This document shows positions 7,593 to 16,924 of a stretch of 49,303 nt of DNA, in pieces; within the stretch, counting starts at the first letter, position 1, and the number at the start of each line of letters is the position of its first letter. Location: the NCBI GenBank assembly GCA_949289155.1, contig CASEMX010000016.1:1-49303 (forward strand). The letters are read 5' to 3'. The translations under genes and the position numbers were made by a program. The notes beneath the pieces were generated by a model. That model was not told where the DNA came from. It saw only the letters and a list, made by a program, of their open reading frames with translations, and made no database searches. Source of the DNA: an uncultured Parabacteroides sp. Lineage in GTDB: Bacteria; Bacteroidota; Bacteroidia; Bacteroidales; Tannerellaceae.

Positions 7593-9485
7593 TTATTCTA
7601 AATAGGTATAACCATACAAGCCGGAGCGGTAGTTCGAAATAAACTCGCGTCCTTCTTCGGCAGTGATGGTTCCCTTCTTTACAGAGGAGGCTACCCATAC
7701 TTCGATGGCGCGTGCCATACGCTTCGGGTTAAATTGTACATATTCCAATACGTCGGCTACAGTTTCGCCTTCGATGACTTTGTCAATTACATATTTGTCG
7801 CCTTTTACTTTGATGTGCACCGCATTGGTATCACCGAAAAGGTTATGCAAATCGCCTAATATCTCCTGATAAGCTCCGACAAGAAATACTCCTAAATAAT
7901 AATGCTCGCCCTGCTTCAACGGATGAACCGGCAGGTGATAGGAGAAGTTTCGTGTCGAGATAAAGTTATCTATCTTTCCGTCCGAGTCGCAGGTAATGTC
8001 CTGCAAAGTGGCCGATTTGGTCGGCTGTTCATTCAGTCGGCTGATAGGCATTACCGGGAATATTTGGTCGATAGCCCATGAGTCCGGCAAAGACTGGAAT
8101 AATGAGAAATTACAAAAGTATTTATCCGGCAAAAGCTTCGATATCTTTTTCAATTCGTCCGGCGCATGTTTGACATTTTCGGCCATATCGAAGACATCGC
8201 GGGCGATAGACCAGAAAAGACGCTCCACTTGGGCGCGGGTCCGTAGGTCGAGCAGTCCGAGATTGAACAATTCGAGTGCCTCTTCGCGGCATTGTACCGT
8301 GTCGTGCCACGTCTCAATCAGGCGGGGCAGGTTCAGATTGTCCCAAAGGTTGTAAAGCTCGCGTACCAATTCGTGTGCGTCTGGTTGAAGCTCTTCGTTT
8401 TCGTCGCATTGTGGCAGATGCGTACTTGCCAATGCTTCGATGATAAGCACAGAGTGGTGTGCCGTGAGCGAACGTCCGGACTCAATGATGATATTCGGTT
8501 GCTCCATGTTGAATTTGTTGCACACGTCGGCTATCGAAGAGACCGCATCGTTCACATATTCCTGTATGGAGTAATTCATGCTGTTTCCACTCAGCGGAGA
8601 ACGGCTTCCGTCGTAATCCACACCCAATCCGCCGCCCATGTCGAAGAATTGGATATTGAACCCCATCTGCTTCAATTGGACGTAGAATTGTGTTGCCTCG
8701 CGTAGAGCCGTCTTGACGCGGCGGATATTAGTCACTTGGCTGCCGATATGGAAGTGGATGAGCTTCAGGCAATCCTTCAGTCCGTTCGCTTCCAGCAGTT
8801 CCAATGCCTCCAACAATTCGCTGGAGTTCAATCCGAACTTGCTTACGTCACCGCCCGATTCTTCCCATTTGCCGCTGCCCGAACTTGCCAGTTTGATACG
8901 GATACCGATGTTCGGTTGAATATTCATGCGTTTGGAGAGGTCGGCGATGGTCTGCAGCTCCTTCATCTTTTCCACTACGATAAAGATTTGGCGTCCCATC
9001 TTCTGTGCCAACAGGGCGAGCTCGATGTAACTTTCGTCCTTATAACCGTTACAGATAATCATGGCATCGCTATCAATGTCGATAGAAAGGACAGCGTGCA
9101 GTTCGGGCTTCGAACCTGCTTCCAAGCCGATATTGAACTTGTTGCCATGGCTGACTATCTCTTCCACTACCGGGCGCATCTGATTTACCTTAATAGGATA
9201 AATGATGTAATTCTTTGCAGTGAACCCGTATTCCTTGGCTGCTATCTCAAAGCAACCGGATATCTTCTCGATACGGTTATTCAGAATGTCCGGGAAACGG
9301 AGTAAAACCGGAGCGGCTACATCTTCTATTTGCAGCTCTTCCATCAACTCTTCCAAATCGATGGACGGACCGCCCGCCTTAGGGCAAACGGATACATGAC
9401 CTTTGTCATTAATCGAAAAATAATTCAGTCCCCAACCGTTAATGTTGTACAATTCAGCTGAATCTTCAGTCTTCCATTTTCTCAT
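7593..9485 (-). CDS. speA: Biosynthetic arginine decarboxylase
   Basis: 630 residues, the expected length for the SpeA branch. The PLP lysine is in IIYPIKVNQ (K99). The alanine-racemase-like barrel includes FDMGGGLGVDYDGS and the IIIESGRSLTAHH segment, followed by the C-terminal beta domain ending YRSGLYGYTYLE. It converts arginine to agmatine, the first step of agmatine-dependent putrescine/spermidine synthesis. No agmatine deiminase or ureohydrolase lies in the window. It is monocistronic. Its upstream region is the 412-base divergent gap that contains array 2, with only a weak CACCTTTG -7-like element at 9534-9541. Confidence 0.96.
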   Translation of the reverse strand: MRKWKTEDSAELYNINGWGLNYFSINDKGHVSVCPKAGGPSIDLEELMEELQIEDVAAPVLLRFPDILNNRIEKISGCFEIAAKEYGFTAKNYIIYPIKVNQMRPVVEEIVSHGNKFNIGLEAGSKPELHAVLSIDIDSDAMIICNGYKDESYIELALLAQKMGRQIFIVVEKMKELQTIADLSKRMNIQPNIGIRIKLASSGSGKWEESGGDVSKFGLNSSELLEALELLEANGLKDCLKLIHFHIGSQVTNIRRVKTALREATQFYVQLKQMGFNIQFFDMGGGLGVDYDGSRSPLSGNSMNYSIQEYVNDAVSSIADVCNKFNMEQPNIIIESGRSLTAHHSVLIIEALASTHLPQCDENEELQPDAHELVRELYNLWDNLNLPRLIETWHDTVQCREEALELFNLGLLDLRTRAQVERLFWSIARDVFDMAENVKHAPDELKKISKLLPDKYFCNFSLFQSLPDSWAIDQIFPVMPISRLNEQPTKSATLQDITCDSDGKIDNFISTRNFSYHLPVHPLKQGEHYYLGVFLVGAYQEILGDLHNLFGDTNAVHIKVKGDKYVIDKVIEGETVADVLEYVQFNPKRMARAIEVWVASSVKKGTITAEEGREFISNYRSGLYGYTYLE

Positions 9486-9622
9486 TTACTTCCTGTCAAT
9501 ATAAATTAGAGGTATGTTAAACGTTTTCGAGGTCAAAGGTGCGAAAAAAATCGGAATTAGCGAAGGTCTTACTTGTAATTTTCTGGGGAATCAGGAAAAA
9601 TAGGGTATTCCTGCGTCGCCGA

Positions 9623-9786
9623 TGCTTATCCTGCCGGATTTGTGCTGTCGACAGCGGGGAAAGTGCTTATCCTGCCGGATTTGTGTTGTCGACAGCGGGA
9701 ATAGTGCTTATCCTGCCGGATTGATGCTTTCCCCGCTGGGAATAATGCTTATCCTGTAGGATTCGTGCTGTCGACTGATGATACAG
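9623..9786. repeat. Intergenic tandem array 2: four 41-bp units
   Basis: The word TGCTTATCCTG recurs at 9623, 9664, 9705 and 9746, exactly 41 bases apart. Units 1 and 2 contain two dyads, ATCC-TGCC-GGAT and the perfect palindrome GCTGTCGACAGC (GTTGTCGACAGC in unit 2). Unit 3 has the second half replaced by an inverted version, and unit 4 keeps only half the palindrome. The array occupies the divergent region between speA and the cytidylate-kinase-like gene. It shares its period, but no obvious sequence, with array 1. Confidence 0.93.
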
Positions 9787-9825
9787 GAAATAAAATCTGT
9801 ATTTGCCTACTTTTCTCTTCAAACA

Positions 9826-9857
9826 GTTGTTACTTCGGAAGGAATAATTTATTTTTG
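9826..9857 (+). promoter_or_regulatory. Promoter of the cytidylate-kinase-like gene
   Basis: GTTG at 9826-9829 and TATTTTTG at 9850-9857 are 20 bases apart and match the consensus spacing. The ATG follows at 9898. Confidence 0.6.
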
Positions 9858-9897
9858 CGAAAGAGTAATGAATATATAACGAAAAACACGAGGTAAC

Positions 9898-10548
9898 ATG
9901 GAAGATGATGGGAATCGGATTATATTGACCATCGGTCGTCAATTCGGCAGCGGCGGTCGGGAAATAGGGCAGAAGCTGGCTAAAGCGTTGGGCATAGGTT
10001 ATTATGACAAAGAGCTGCTGGCAGTGGCTTCGCGCGAGAGCGGTTTGTGTCCGGAGGTATTCGAGAAAGCCGACGAACGGGCTTCGAGCCGGATGGCGTT
10101 TGCTTTTACGATGGGGTATCCATACGTGGGCATGTTCATGCCATACAATGATATATTGTCGAATGACGAGTTGTTCCGGATACAGAGCGAGGCGATTCGC
10201 AATATTGCCGAGAAAGAGTCTTGCGTGATGGTCGGGCGCTGTGCGGATTATATTCTGCGGGATGACCCTGCCTGTTTGAGCTTCTTTATCCATAACCGTC
10301 CGGAGATACGTGTACAGCGTATTGTGGAAAGCATGAATGTGTCTGTGGAAGAAGCCAAGAACCTGATGGCAAAGACCGACAAAGGGCGCGCTTCCTATTA
10401 TAATTATTATACGAATAAAGAATGGGGTGTAGCGTCCTCTTATAATTTCTCGATAGATGCTTCCGTATTGGGTATCGACGAGACGGTAGCTTTTATCAAA
10501 GCCTTTGTCGAGCGGCGCATGGAATTACGTCCGCCTCACTTCGGATAG
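9898..10548 (+). CDS. Cytidylate kinase-like family protein
   Basis: 216 residues. The N-terminal nucleotide-binding loop TIGRQFGSGGREIGQKLA (about 10-27) is the variant P-loop of the cytidylate-kinase-like (AAA/Cytidylate_kin2) family. A VGRCADYIL segment and a C-terminal SSYNFSIDASVLGID stretch also fit. Genuine CMP kinases of this phylum are usually encoded elsewhere, so this may be a paralogue with a different nucleotide substrate. It is transcribed alone, from its own promoter to a strong terminator at 10577-10628. Confidence 0.82.
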   Translation: MEDDGNRIILTIGRQFGSGGREIGQKLAKALGIGYYDKELLAVASRESGLCPEVFEKADERASSRMAFAFTMGYPYVGMFMPYNDILSNDELFRIQSEAIRNIAEKESCVMVGRCADYILRDDPACLSFFIHNRPEIRVQRIVESMNVSVEEAKNLMAKTDKGRASYYNYYTNKEWGVASSYNFSIDASVLGIDETVAFIKAFVERRMELRPPHFG

Positions 10549-10576
10549 AAGAATACGAATATGCCATACGTTTCGG

Positions 10577-10628
10577 GGAACCTTTGCAACTGAATTGCAC
10601 GGCAAGATGTTGCAAGGTTCCTTTTTTT
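10577..10628 (+). terminator. Terminator of the cytidylate-kinase-like gene
   Basis: GGAACCTTTGCAAC (10577-10590) pairs with GTTGCAAGGTTCC (10609-10621) with one bulge, and seven T follow. Its 3' arm overlaps the likely -33 box of the next promoter. Confidence 0.85.
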
Positions 10629-10640
10629 ATCCTTCCTTTG
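10609..10640 (+). promoter_or_regulatory. Probable promoter of the metal-efflux operon
   Basis: GTTG (10609-10612) and TTCCTTTG (10633-10640) are separated by 20 bases. The -7 box deviates at its second base. The first ATG of the operon is at 10658. The -33 box lies inside the terminator stem of the preceding gene. Confidence 0.4.
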
Positions 10641-10657
10641 CAAAGTAAAATTCCAAT

Positions 10658-11050
10658 ATGATGATGAAAGTGAAAGAACGAATCATGTACAGCATGTTGT
10701 TGCTGGCATCTCTGTGGGTGCTGGTGCTGACTGCTGTCCCGCATCATCATCACTTGGACGGTTCGCTCTGCATCGCACATTGCGAGGCTGTGCCCTCGAT
10801 GGCGCATGCTCATGGCTGCGATATCAAAAGCGGCAATCATCCGCAAATGATTGTAGAGAACGAGCAGATAAAGTCTCAGGGAAAGACAGTGATGCCGGTA
10901 TCTGTAGCCGGCTTTCTTTCCTATTATTTTACTGCTACTCCTGATATATTATTTATACCCTATTATCCCACTGTTTACCACGAATTGCTTCATAGCGTTT
11001 GGAGTGTAATTACTTCCGGACTCCGGGCGCCGCCTGTATTGCTTGTATAG
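10658..11050 (+). CDS. Small His-rich membrane-anchored or secreted protein of a metal-efflux locus
   Basis: 130 residues. An N-terminal hydrophobic segment (about 8-27) acts as a signal or anchor, followed immediately by HHHH and then scattered His and Cys residues (LCIAHCEA, HAHGCD). The C-terminal half is hydrophobic/aromatic and has no recognisable domain. The start is MMMKVKER; a second or third ATG could be used. It lies 96 bases before the His-rich adaptor of a CusBA/CzcBA-type pump, in the same direction. I infer a periplasmic metal-binding or sensing role. I have not assigned a named family. Confidence 0.75.
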   Translation: MMMKVKERIMYSMLLLASLWVLVLTAVPHHHHLDGSLCIAHCEAVPSMAHAHGCDIKSGNHPQMIVENEQIKSQGKTVMPVSVAGFLSYYFTATPDILFIPYYPTVYHELLHSVWSVITSGLRAPPVLLV

Positions 11051-11146
11051 AGAAAGAGTTTTTTATTGCCGGAGGAGGAGAAAGGAATAGCTCTTTCTTC
11101 CCTTGCAATGTAGTATAAATGATATTCTATAACAACAATATATTCT

Positions 11147-12322
11147 ATGAAGAAAATATACATGATGTGTGCCTTTGCGTTGGCGGCACTCTTGGCGAGT
11201 TGCGGAGAAAAGGCGGCACACGATGAGCACGACCATGACGTGCACCACGAAGCAGAAGCGGCACATGAAGACGAACATGCACATGAAGGGCATGCAGCCG
11301 GAGAGATAGTATTTAAGAAACAAGATGCCGAAGCGATAGGTTTGCAGACAAAAGTGATGCAACCGGAGACCTTCTCGGAAGTAATCAAGACCAGCGGTCA
11401 GATTCAGTCGGCTCAAGGGACAGAAACTGTCTTGGTGGCGACAGTCCCCGGTATAGTGGCATTAGGGGAGACTCGCTTTGTAGATGGGACAGCCGTACGC
11501 AAAGGGCAGGCGGTATTGTCGTTGGCATCCCGCACCCTGTCTGATGGAGATGTAGCGACTCGTGCACAGAATGCGTATCAGACGGCTAAGAAAGAGTATG
11601 AACGCATGCAACAGTTGATTGGTGACAAGATTGTTTCGCAGAAGGATTACGAGCAGGCTCGTTTAGCATACGAAAATGCCAAAGTAGCTTATGACGCTAT
11701 ACACGGAAAACAGTCGGCACAAGGCGTAGCTGTAACGGCTCCGCTAAGCGGTTACCTGAAAAATATCTTGGTAAAGGAGGGCGATTATGTTACGGTAGGA
11801 CAGCCTTTGGCTACAATCTCTCAAAATAGTCGGTTGGTGCTTCGGGCAGATGTCTCGGAAAAGAACTATGCTTATCTACCTTTCGTACGCTCCGCTTATT
11901 TCAAGACTCCTTATGATGATAAGGTATATAAACTGGACGAACTGAATGGGCGTTTGCTCTCTTATGGAAAGTCGTCCGAGAATAATTCCTTTTATATTCC
12001 GGTATTGTTTGAGTTCGACAATAAAGGTGCAGTAATCGCCGGGTCGTTTGTCGAAGTCTATCTCTTAGGCAAACCGATGGAGCAGGTACTGAGTGTCCCG
12101 ACTTCGGCTTTAGTAGAGGAACAGGGATTGTATTGTGTTTATCTTCGTTTGGATGAGGATTGTTATAAGAAGCAGTATGTAACGTTAGGCGCAGACAATG
12201 GCGATGCAGTCCAGATTCTTTCCGGATTGAAGGCAGGCGATGAGGTAGTAACGCGCGGAGCATATCAGATAAAGTTAGCTTCTGCCTCTAATGCGATACC
12301 GGCACATACACATCATCATTAA
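11147..12322 (+). CDS. RND efflux periplasmic adaptor lipoprotein (CusB/CzcB type), His-rich N-terminus
   Basis: 391 residues. A lipoprotein signal peptide ends in LLASC (C19). It is followed by a His/Glu/Asp-rich stretch (about 25-51) suited to capturing metal, then barrel-sandwich halves around an alpha-hairpin and a membrane-proximal domain (GLKAGDEVVTRGAYQIK). The C-terminus HTHHH is again His-rich. Adaptors of this family bridge the inner-membrane pump and the outer-membrane channel and can hand metal ions to the pump. It is the second gene of the efflux set, and the pump starts 90 bases later after a GAAGAAT-type inverted repeat. Confidence 0.92.
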   Translation: MKKIYMMCAFALAALLASCGEKAAHDEHDHDVHHEAEAAHEDEHAHEGHAAGEIVFKKQDAEAIGLQTKVMQPETFSEVIKTSGQIQSAQGTETVLVATVPGIVALGETRFVDGTAVRKGQAVLSLASRTLSDGDVATRAQNAYQTAKKEYERMQQLIGDKIVSQKDYEQARLAYENAKVAYDAIHGKQSAQGVAVTAPLSGYLKNILVKEGDYVTVGQPLATISQNSRLVLRADVSEKNYAYLPFVRSAYFKTPYDDKVYKLDELNGRLLSYGKSSENNSFYIPVLFEFDNKGAVIAGSFVEVYLLGKPMEQVLSVPTSALVEEQGLYCVYLRLDEDCYKKQYVTLGADNGDAVQILSGLKAGDEVVTRGAYQIKLASASNAIPAHTHHH

Positions 12323-12400
12323 AATGAAGAATTGAGAATAAGGAAATATGGGGAAGGACCTTTATTTTCTTAATTCTTCGTTCTTTATTCTTCATCTTTA
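12321..12400. repeat. Imperfect inverted repeat of GAAGAAT words between adaptor and pump genes
   Basis: The left arm (12321-12346) is a run of GAAGAAT/GAGAATA words and the right arm (12361-12398) is a run of their complements, separated by a short GC-containing loop. It begins on the adaptor's stop codon and could form a long AU hairpin that tunes the adaptor:pump ratio by processing or partial termination. Confidence 0.65.
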
Positions 12401-12412
12401 ATTTTATAGATT

Positions 12413-15400
12413 ATGTTGAATAAGATAATACATTATTCTCTTCACAACCGGTTACTCATATTGGTCTGTGCCGTGTTGTTGATGATTGGCGGTACATATA
12501 CCGCATTCCATACGGATGTGGATGTTTTTCCGGATTTGAATGCTCCGACGGTAGTGGTGATGACCGAAGCTAACGGGATGGCTCCGGAGGAGGTTGAACG
12601 GTTGGTTACATTCCCGGTAGAGACAGCCGTAAATGGAGCCATGGATGTGCGTCGTGTGCGCTCTTCATCGACTACCGGATTCTCGGTAGTTTGGGTAGAA
12701 TTTGATTGGGGAACGGATATTTATCTTGCTCGTCAGATTGTTTCGGAGAAATTGGCAGTAGTCAGCGAAGAGTTGCCGCAGAATGTAGGCAAACCGACGT
12801 TAGGTCCGCAGTCTTCTATTTTAGGAGAGATGTTGATTGTTGGCATGACGGCCGATACGACCTCTTTATTGGATTTGCGTACAATAGCCGATTGGACCAT
12901 ACGTCCGCGATTACTCTCGACTGGTGGCGTAGCGCAGGTCGCAGTAATCGGCGGGGATATCAAGGAATACCAAATCTTGTTGGACCCGGCACGTATGAAA
13001 CATTACGGTATCGGATTAAATCAGGTTCTGGCGGTTTGCCGGCAAATGAACCAGAATGCCAATGGCGGAGTATTATATGAATATTCGAATGAGTATATTA
13101 TTCGAGGCGTACTCTCAACGGCAAAGGCAGAGGAGATAGCCAAAGGAGTAGTCGCACTTACTCCTGACCAGACTCCAATCCTGTTGGAGGATATTGCCAC
13201 GGTAAAGGTCGGTGGAAAAAGCCCGAAGCTGGGCCTAGCATCTGAGAAGGGAAAGCCGGCAGTATTGATTACCGTAACGAAACAACCGAACACCAGTACG
13301 CTTGAGTTGACAGAGAAGCTGGACGGGATTGTGGCAGAATTGCAAAAGAATATGCCGGCGGACGTGCATATCTCAACGGATATTTTCCGTCAGAGCCGTT
13401 TTATAGACAGTTCTATTACGAATGTAAAGAACAGTCTGTTTGAAGGAAGCTTCTTTGTAGTGGTAGTTCTCTTCCTTTTCTTGATGAATGTGCGGACTAC
13501 ATTGATTTCGTTGGTCGCTTTGCCTTTGTCGTTATTGGTCTCTATCTTGACATTGCATTATATGGGATTGACAATAAATACGATGAGCTTGGGAGGTATG
13601 GCAATTGCCATCGGTTCGTTGGTGGATGATGCGATTGTGGATGTTGAAAATGTGTATAAACGTTTGCGGCAAAATCGTTTGCTTCCGATAGAGCAGCAAC
13701 GCTCAACGAAAGATGTGGTATTTGACGCTTCCCGAGAAGTTCGTATGCCGATTTTGAATTCGACATTGATTATTGTAGTGAGCTTTGTTCCGCTTTTCTT
13801 CCTGACCGGGATGGAGGGACGCATGTTGGTTCCATTAGGAATTGCTTTTATTGTGGCATTGTTCGCTTCTACGGTGGTTGCATTAACTCTGACGCCTGTG
13901 CTTTGCAGTTATTTGTTGGATAGGAAAGGGCAGAAGCCGGCACAAGACGCATGGGTGGCACGTAAGTTGCGGGTTATTTATGAAAAGGCTTTGATTCTGG
14001 CGATTACCCATAAGAAAACGGTACTGATTTCTACCTTCTCTGTATTTGCTATTGCGCTGGGATTATTCTTTACGTTGGGCCGTAGTTTCCTTCCACCGTT
14101 TAATGAAGGATCATTTACCATTAATGTCAGCACATTACCGGGTATTTCGTTGGAAGAATCAGATAAAATGGGACGGCGGGCGGAAGAACTTTTATTACAA
14201 GTTCCGGAAATCCAGACCGTGGCACGTAAAACCGGACGAGCCGAATTGGACGAGCATGCATTAGGGGTGAATGTGAGTGAAATTGAAGCTCCTTTTGAAC
14301 TTAAAGAGCGTTCTAGAGAAGAGGTAATGAATGATGTTCGTGAAAAACTATCGACTATCAAGGGGGCAAATATTGAAATAGGTCAACCGATATCGCACCG
14401 TATCGATGCGATGCTTTCAGGTACGGAGGCAAATATCGCTATTAAGTTGTTCGGAACGGATTTGAATAGGATGTTCTTAATCGGCAATCAGATAAAAGAT
14501 GCGGTGCAAAATATCGAAGGATTGGTGGATTTAAAGGTTGAACAACAGATTGAGCGACCGCAACTGACTATTACGCCAAGGCGTGAGATTCTTGCCAAAT
14601 ATGGTATCTCTTTACCCGAATTTGGTGAGTATGTGAATGTGATGTTAGGTGGGGAAGTAGTGAGTCAAGTCTATGATGATGGAAAGACATTTGACCTTAC
14701 AGTGAAGGCATCGGATGACCGTCGGGCTACAATGGATGATATTAGTGACCTGATGATTGATGCCGGAGGTGTGAAAGTTCCGTTGAGCTATGTAGCGGAC
14801 ATTCGTTCAGCTTCGGGACCAAATACAATCAATCGCGAGAATGTCCAACGCAAAATAGTCATCAGTGCCAATGTTTCGGAGCGAGATTTGCGTGGTGTAG
14901 TAAATGATATTCAAAAGGCAATCGAAGCTAATGTCAAATTGCCCGAAGGCTATCATATCGAGTATGGCGGACAGTTCGAGAGCGAACAGGCGGCAAGCCG
15001 TACACTATTGCTTACTTCGTTTATGTCGTTGATTGTTATCTTTTTGCTATTGTATAATGAGTTTAAAGATGCGAAAGAGAGCGGTGTAGTAATGTTGAAT
15101 TTGCCGCTGGCATTGATTGGTGGAGTATTTATCCTCTGCCTGACTTCGGGGGAAATCAGTATCCCGGCGATTATCGGCTTTATTTCGCTCTTTGGAATAG
15201 CTACTCGTAACGGAATGTTGCTTATCAGCCATTATACGCAGCTACGTAGCGAGGGGGCAACGCTGGAACATGCCGTAATACAAGGCTCATTGGACCGGTT
15301 AAATCCGATTTTGATGACGGCATTGAGCTCTGCTTTGGCATTAATCCCATTAGCAGTCAACGGAGACCTGCCCGGTAATGAAATACAGAGTCCGATGGCA

Positions 15401-15505
15401 AAGGTTATTCTCGGTGGCTTGCTTTCATCTACGTTCTTAAACGGATTTATTATTCCTATCATTTATTTAATGATGAATAAGAGTTCGCAAAAGATCCTGA
15501 AATGA
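12413..15505 (+). CDS. Heavy-metal efflux RND pump, CusA/CzcA family
   Basis: 1030 residues. Twelve predicted membrane segments sit in two repeats, each with a large periplasmic loop. TM4 carries the proton-relay acidic motif SLVDDAIVDVENV typical of HME-type RND pumps, and N-terminal VDVFPDLNAPTVVVMTEA is the CzcA/CusA signature. It exports divalent (Czc-like) or monovalent (Cus-like) metal ions by proton antiport as a homotrimer. Metal specificity cannot be called with confidence. The TolC-type gene follows after about 75 bases. Confidence 0.94.
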   Translation: MLNKIIHYSLHNRLLILVCAVLLMIGGTYTAFHTDVDVFPDLNAPTVVVMTEANGMAPEEVERLVTFPVETAVNGAMDVRRVRSSSTTGFSVVWVEFDWGTDIYLARQIVSEKLAVVSEELPQNVGKPTLGPQSSILGEMLIVGMTADTTSLLDLRTIADWTIRPRLLSTGGVAQVAVIGGDIKEYQILLDPARMKHYGIGLNQVLAVCRQMNQNANGGVLYEYSNEYIIRGVLSTAKAEEIAKGVVALTPDQTPILLEDIATVKVGGKSPKLGLASEKGKPAVLITVTKQPNTSTLELTEKLDGIVAELQKNMPADVHISTDIFRQSRFIDSSITNVKNSLFEGSFFVVVVLFLFLMNVRTTLISLVALPLSLLVSILTLHYMGLTINTMSLGGMAIAIGSLVDDAIVDVENVYKRLRQNRLLPIEQQRSTKDVVFDASREVRMPILNSTLIIVVSFVPLFFLTGMEGRMLVPLGIAFIVALFASTVVALTLTPVLCSYLLDRKGQKPAQDAWVARKLRVIYEKALILAITHKKTVLISTFSVFAIALGLFFTLGRSFLPPFNEGSFTINVSTLPGISLEESDKMGRRAEELLLQVPEIQTVARKTGRAELDEHALGVNVSEIEAPFELKERSREEVMNDVREKLSTIKGANIEIGQPISHRIDAMLSGTEANIAIKLFGTDLNRMFLIGNQIKDAVQNIEGLVDLKVEQQIERPQLTITPRREILAKYGISLPEFGEYVNVMLGGEVVSQVYDDGKTFDLTVKASDDRRATMDDISDLMIDAGGVKVPLSYVADIRSASGPNTINRENVQRKIVISANVSERDLRGVVNDIQKAIEANVKLPEGYHIEYGGQFESEQAASRTLLLTSFMSLIVIFLLLYNEFKDAKESGVVMLNLPLALIGGVFILCLTSGEISIPAIIGFISLFGIATRNGMLLISHYTQLRSEGATLEHAVIQGSLDRLNPILMTALSSALALIPLAVNGDLPGNEIQSPMAKVILGGLLSSTFLNGFIIPIIYLMMNKSSQKILK

Positions 15506-15580
15506 AAACAACCTCTTTATGAATTTTGTATTACTATGTAGAGTACTGAGGAAATAGTTAAATCTTTATTGGCAAATAGT

Positions 15581-16786
15581 ATGAAAGCTAAGATTATATT
15601 AAGTGTCGTGTTATCGGTAGGATGGATGATCGCAACAGCACAACAGACACCTGTGGTGGCGAATAGCATGGAAGAGGTTCTGTTATTGGTGCAACAGAAT
15701 AATGAATTGTTAAAGGCTGGAGAATCGCAGACTGAAGCATTGAAATTGCAAGCAAGGACAGAGAATAACCTGTCAGACCCAGAAGTAACCTACTCGCATT
15801 TGTGGGGCAATCAGGAAGGTATGGGTTTTACAGGGGAGTTTATTGCCAGTCAGTCGTTTGATTTTCCTACGCTTTATGCTCAGCGCAATAAATTGAACCG
15901 GGAACGTTTCCGAACGTTCGATGCCCAACAGGCTACACTCCGTCAGCAAATCTTGTTGCAAGCGGAATGGGCATGTATGGATTTGATTTATTTGAATCAA
16001 TTACAAGCATTATTGGATAACCGTCTGCGTAATGCCGAGGAACTGCGTCGTTTTTATGTATCGCAATTGGAAAAAGGAGCGACCAATATCATCGAAACTA
16101 ACAAAATCGAACTGGAACTTCTCAATGCCCGTAACGAAGCTCGGCAAAACGAAGCAGCTCGTGTGGCGAAGTTGGCGGAGTTGAAAGCATTGAATGGGGG
16201 AATAGCTATCGAATTTACGGATAGTGTTTATCGAATAATACCGGAATATCCGGAAGATTTCGGCGCATTCCAATTAGAAGCGGTCGGTGAACTGCCGGAA
16301 GTGAATGAATTGGTTTGGAGCGAGGCAGCTGCTGAACGGCAAATCGCTGTGGCAAAAAATCAATGGCTTCCGAATTTGACGGTGGGCTATCGAATGAATC
16401 CATCAAGCGGCGGAGAACGTTTCAATGGCTTTATTGTCGGGGTATCAATTCCTATTTTCTCGAATAGGAATAAGGTAAAGCAGGCGAAAGCTGAACGCTA
16501 TGCGGTAAATCAACGTTTATGGGGAACAATGAAAACGCAGACTGCGGCATTGCATCAACTGTGGACAAAAGCTGGCGAACTGAAAAAGTCGATAGATGAG
16601 TATTCTTCAGTTTTGGAACAGCAGAATAGCATCGAACTCTTGAATAAAGCGCTTCATGCCGGACAGCTTTCGATGATAGAATACTTTGTAAACGTGACGA
16701 CCTTCTATCAGAGTATGCAGAATTACCTGCAATTGCAGAATGATTACCAAAAGACCATGGCAGAGATGTATCGTTTTAAATTGTAA
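15581..16786 (+). CDS. TolC-family outer membrane efflux protein of the metal pump
   Basis: 401 residues starting at ATG 15581 (MKAKIILSVV), which opens a clean signal peptide ending near ATAQQ. An upstream in-frame TTG at 15569 is less likely. The chain shows two long coiled-coil/alpha-hairpin regions and repeated Asn/Gln/Glu-rich helices typical of CzcC/TolC channels, with the second-repeat sequence LPNLTVGYRMNPSSGGERF. It should form the trimeric outer-membrane exit duct for the adaptor and pump encoded just upstream. An AATTTTC-type inverted repeat follows the stop. Confidence 0.88.
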   Translation: MKAKIILSVVLSVGWMIATAQQTPVVANSMEEVLLLVQQNNELLKAGESQTEALKLQARTENNLSDPEVTYSHLWGNQEGMGFTGEFIASQSFDFPTLYAQRNKLNRERFRTFDAQQATLRQQILLQAEWACMDLIYLNQLQALLDNRLRNAEELRRFYVSQLEKGATNIIETNKIELELLNARNEARQNEAARVAKLAELKALNGGIAIEFTDSVYRIIPEYPEDFGAFQLEAVGELPEVNELVWSEAAAERQIAVAKNQWLPNLTVGYRMNPSSGGERFNGFIVGVSIPIFSNRNKVKQAKAERYAVNQRLWGTMKTQTAALHQLWTKAGELKKSIDEYSSVLEQQNSIELLNKALHAGQLSMIEYFVNVTTFYQSMQNYLQLQNDYQKTMAEMYRFKL

Positions 16787-16799
16787 AATGAGCAGTCGG

Positions 16800-16880
16800 G
16801 AATTGAATGTTGGAAATTGAAGGTTTGAAAAGGAAGTTTTTAACTTTCAATTTTCAATTTTCAATTTTCAATACTCAAAT
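16800..16880 (+). repeat. Inverted repeat of AATTGAA/TTTTCAA words after the metal-efflux operon
   Basis: Left arm 16801-16830 contains AATTGAA-like words. The right arm (about 16843-16878) is a near-perfect 10-bp tandem repeat of TTTTCAATTT. The arms are complementary over much of their length. It probably forms the 3' end of the efflux transcript and directly abuts the next promoter. Confidence 0.65.
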
Positions 16881-16886
16881 TCTTAC

Positions 16887-16894
16887 TACCTTTG
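16887..16894 (+). promoter_or_regulatory. -7 box of the GH130 gene
   Basis: TACCTTTG is a perfect -7 consensus. Transcription should start near 16901. This excludes the upstream in-frame TTG at 16892 as translation start and fixes the start at ATG 16925 or 16931. Confidence 0.6.
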
Positions 16895-16924
16895 CGCCCG
16901 AAATTCAACAAAAATAGATTGACT

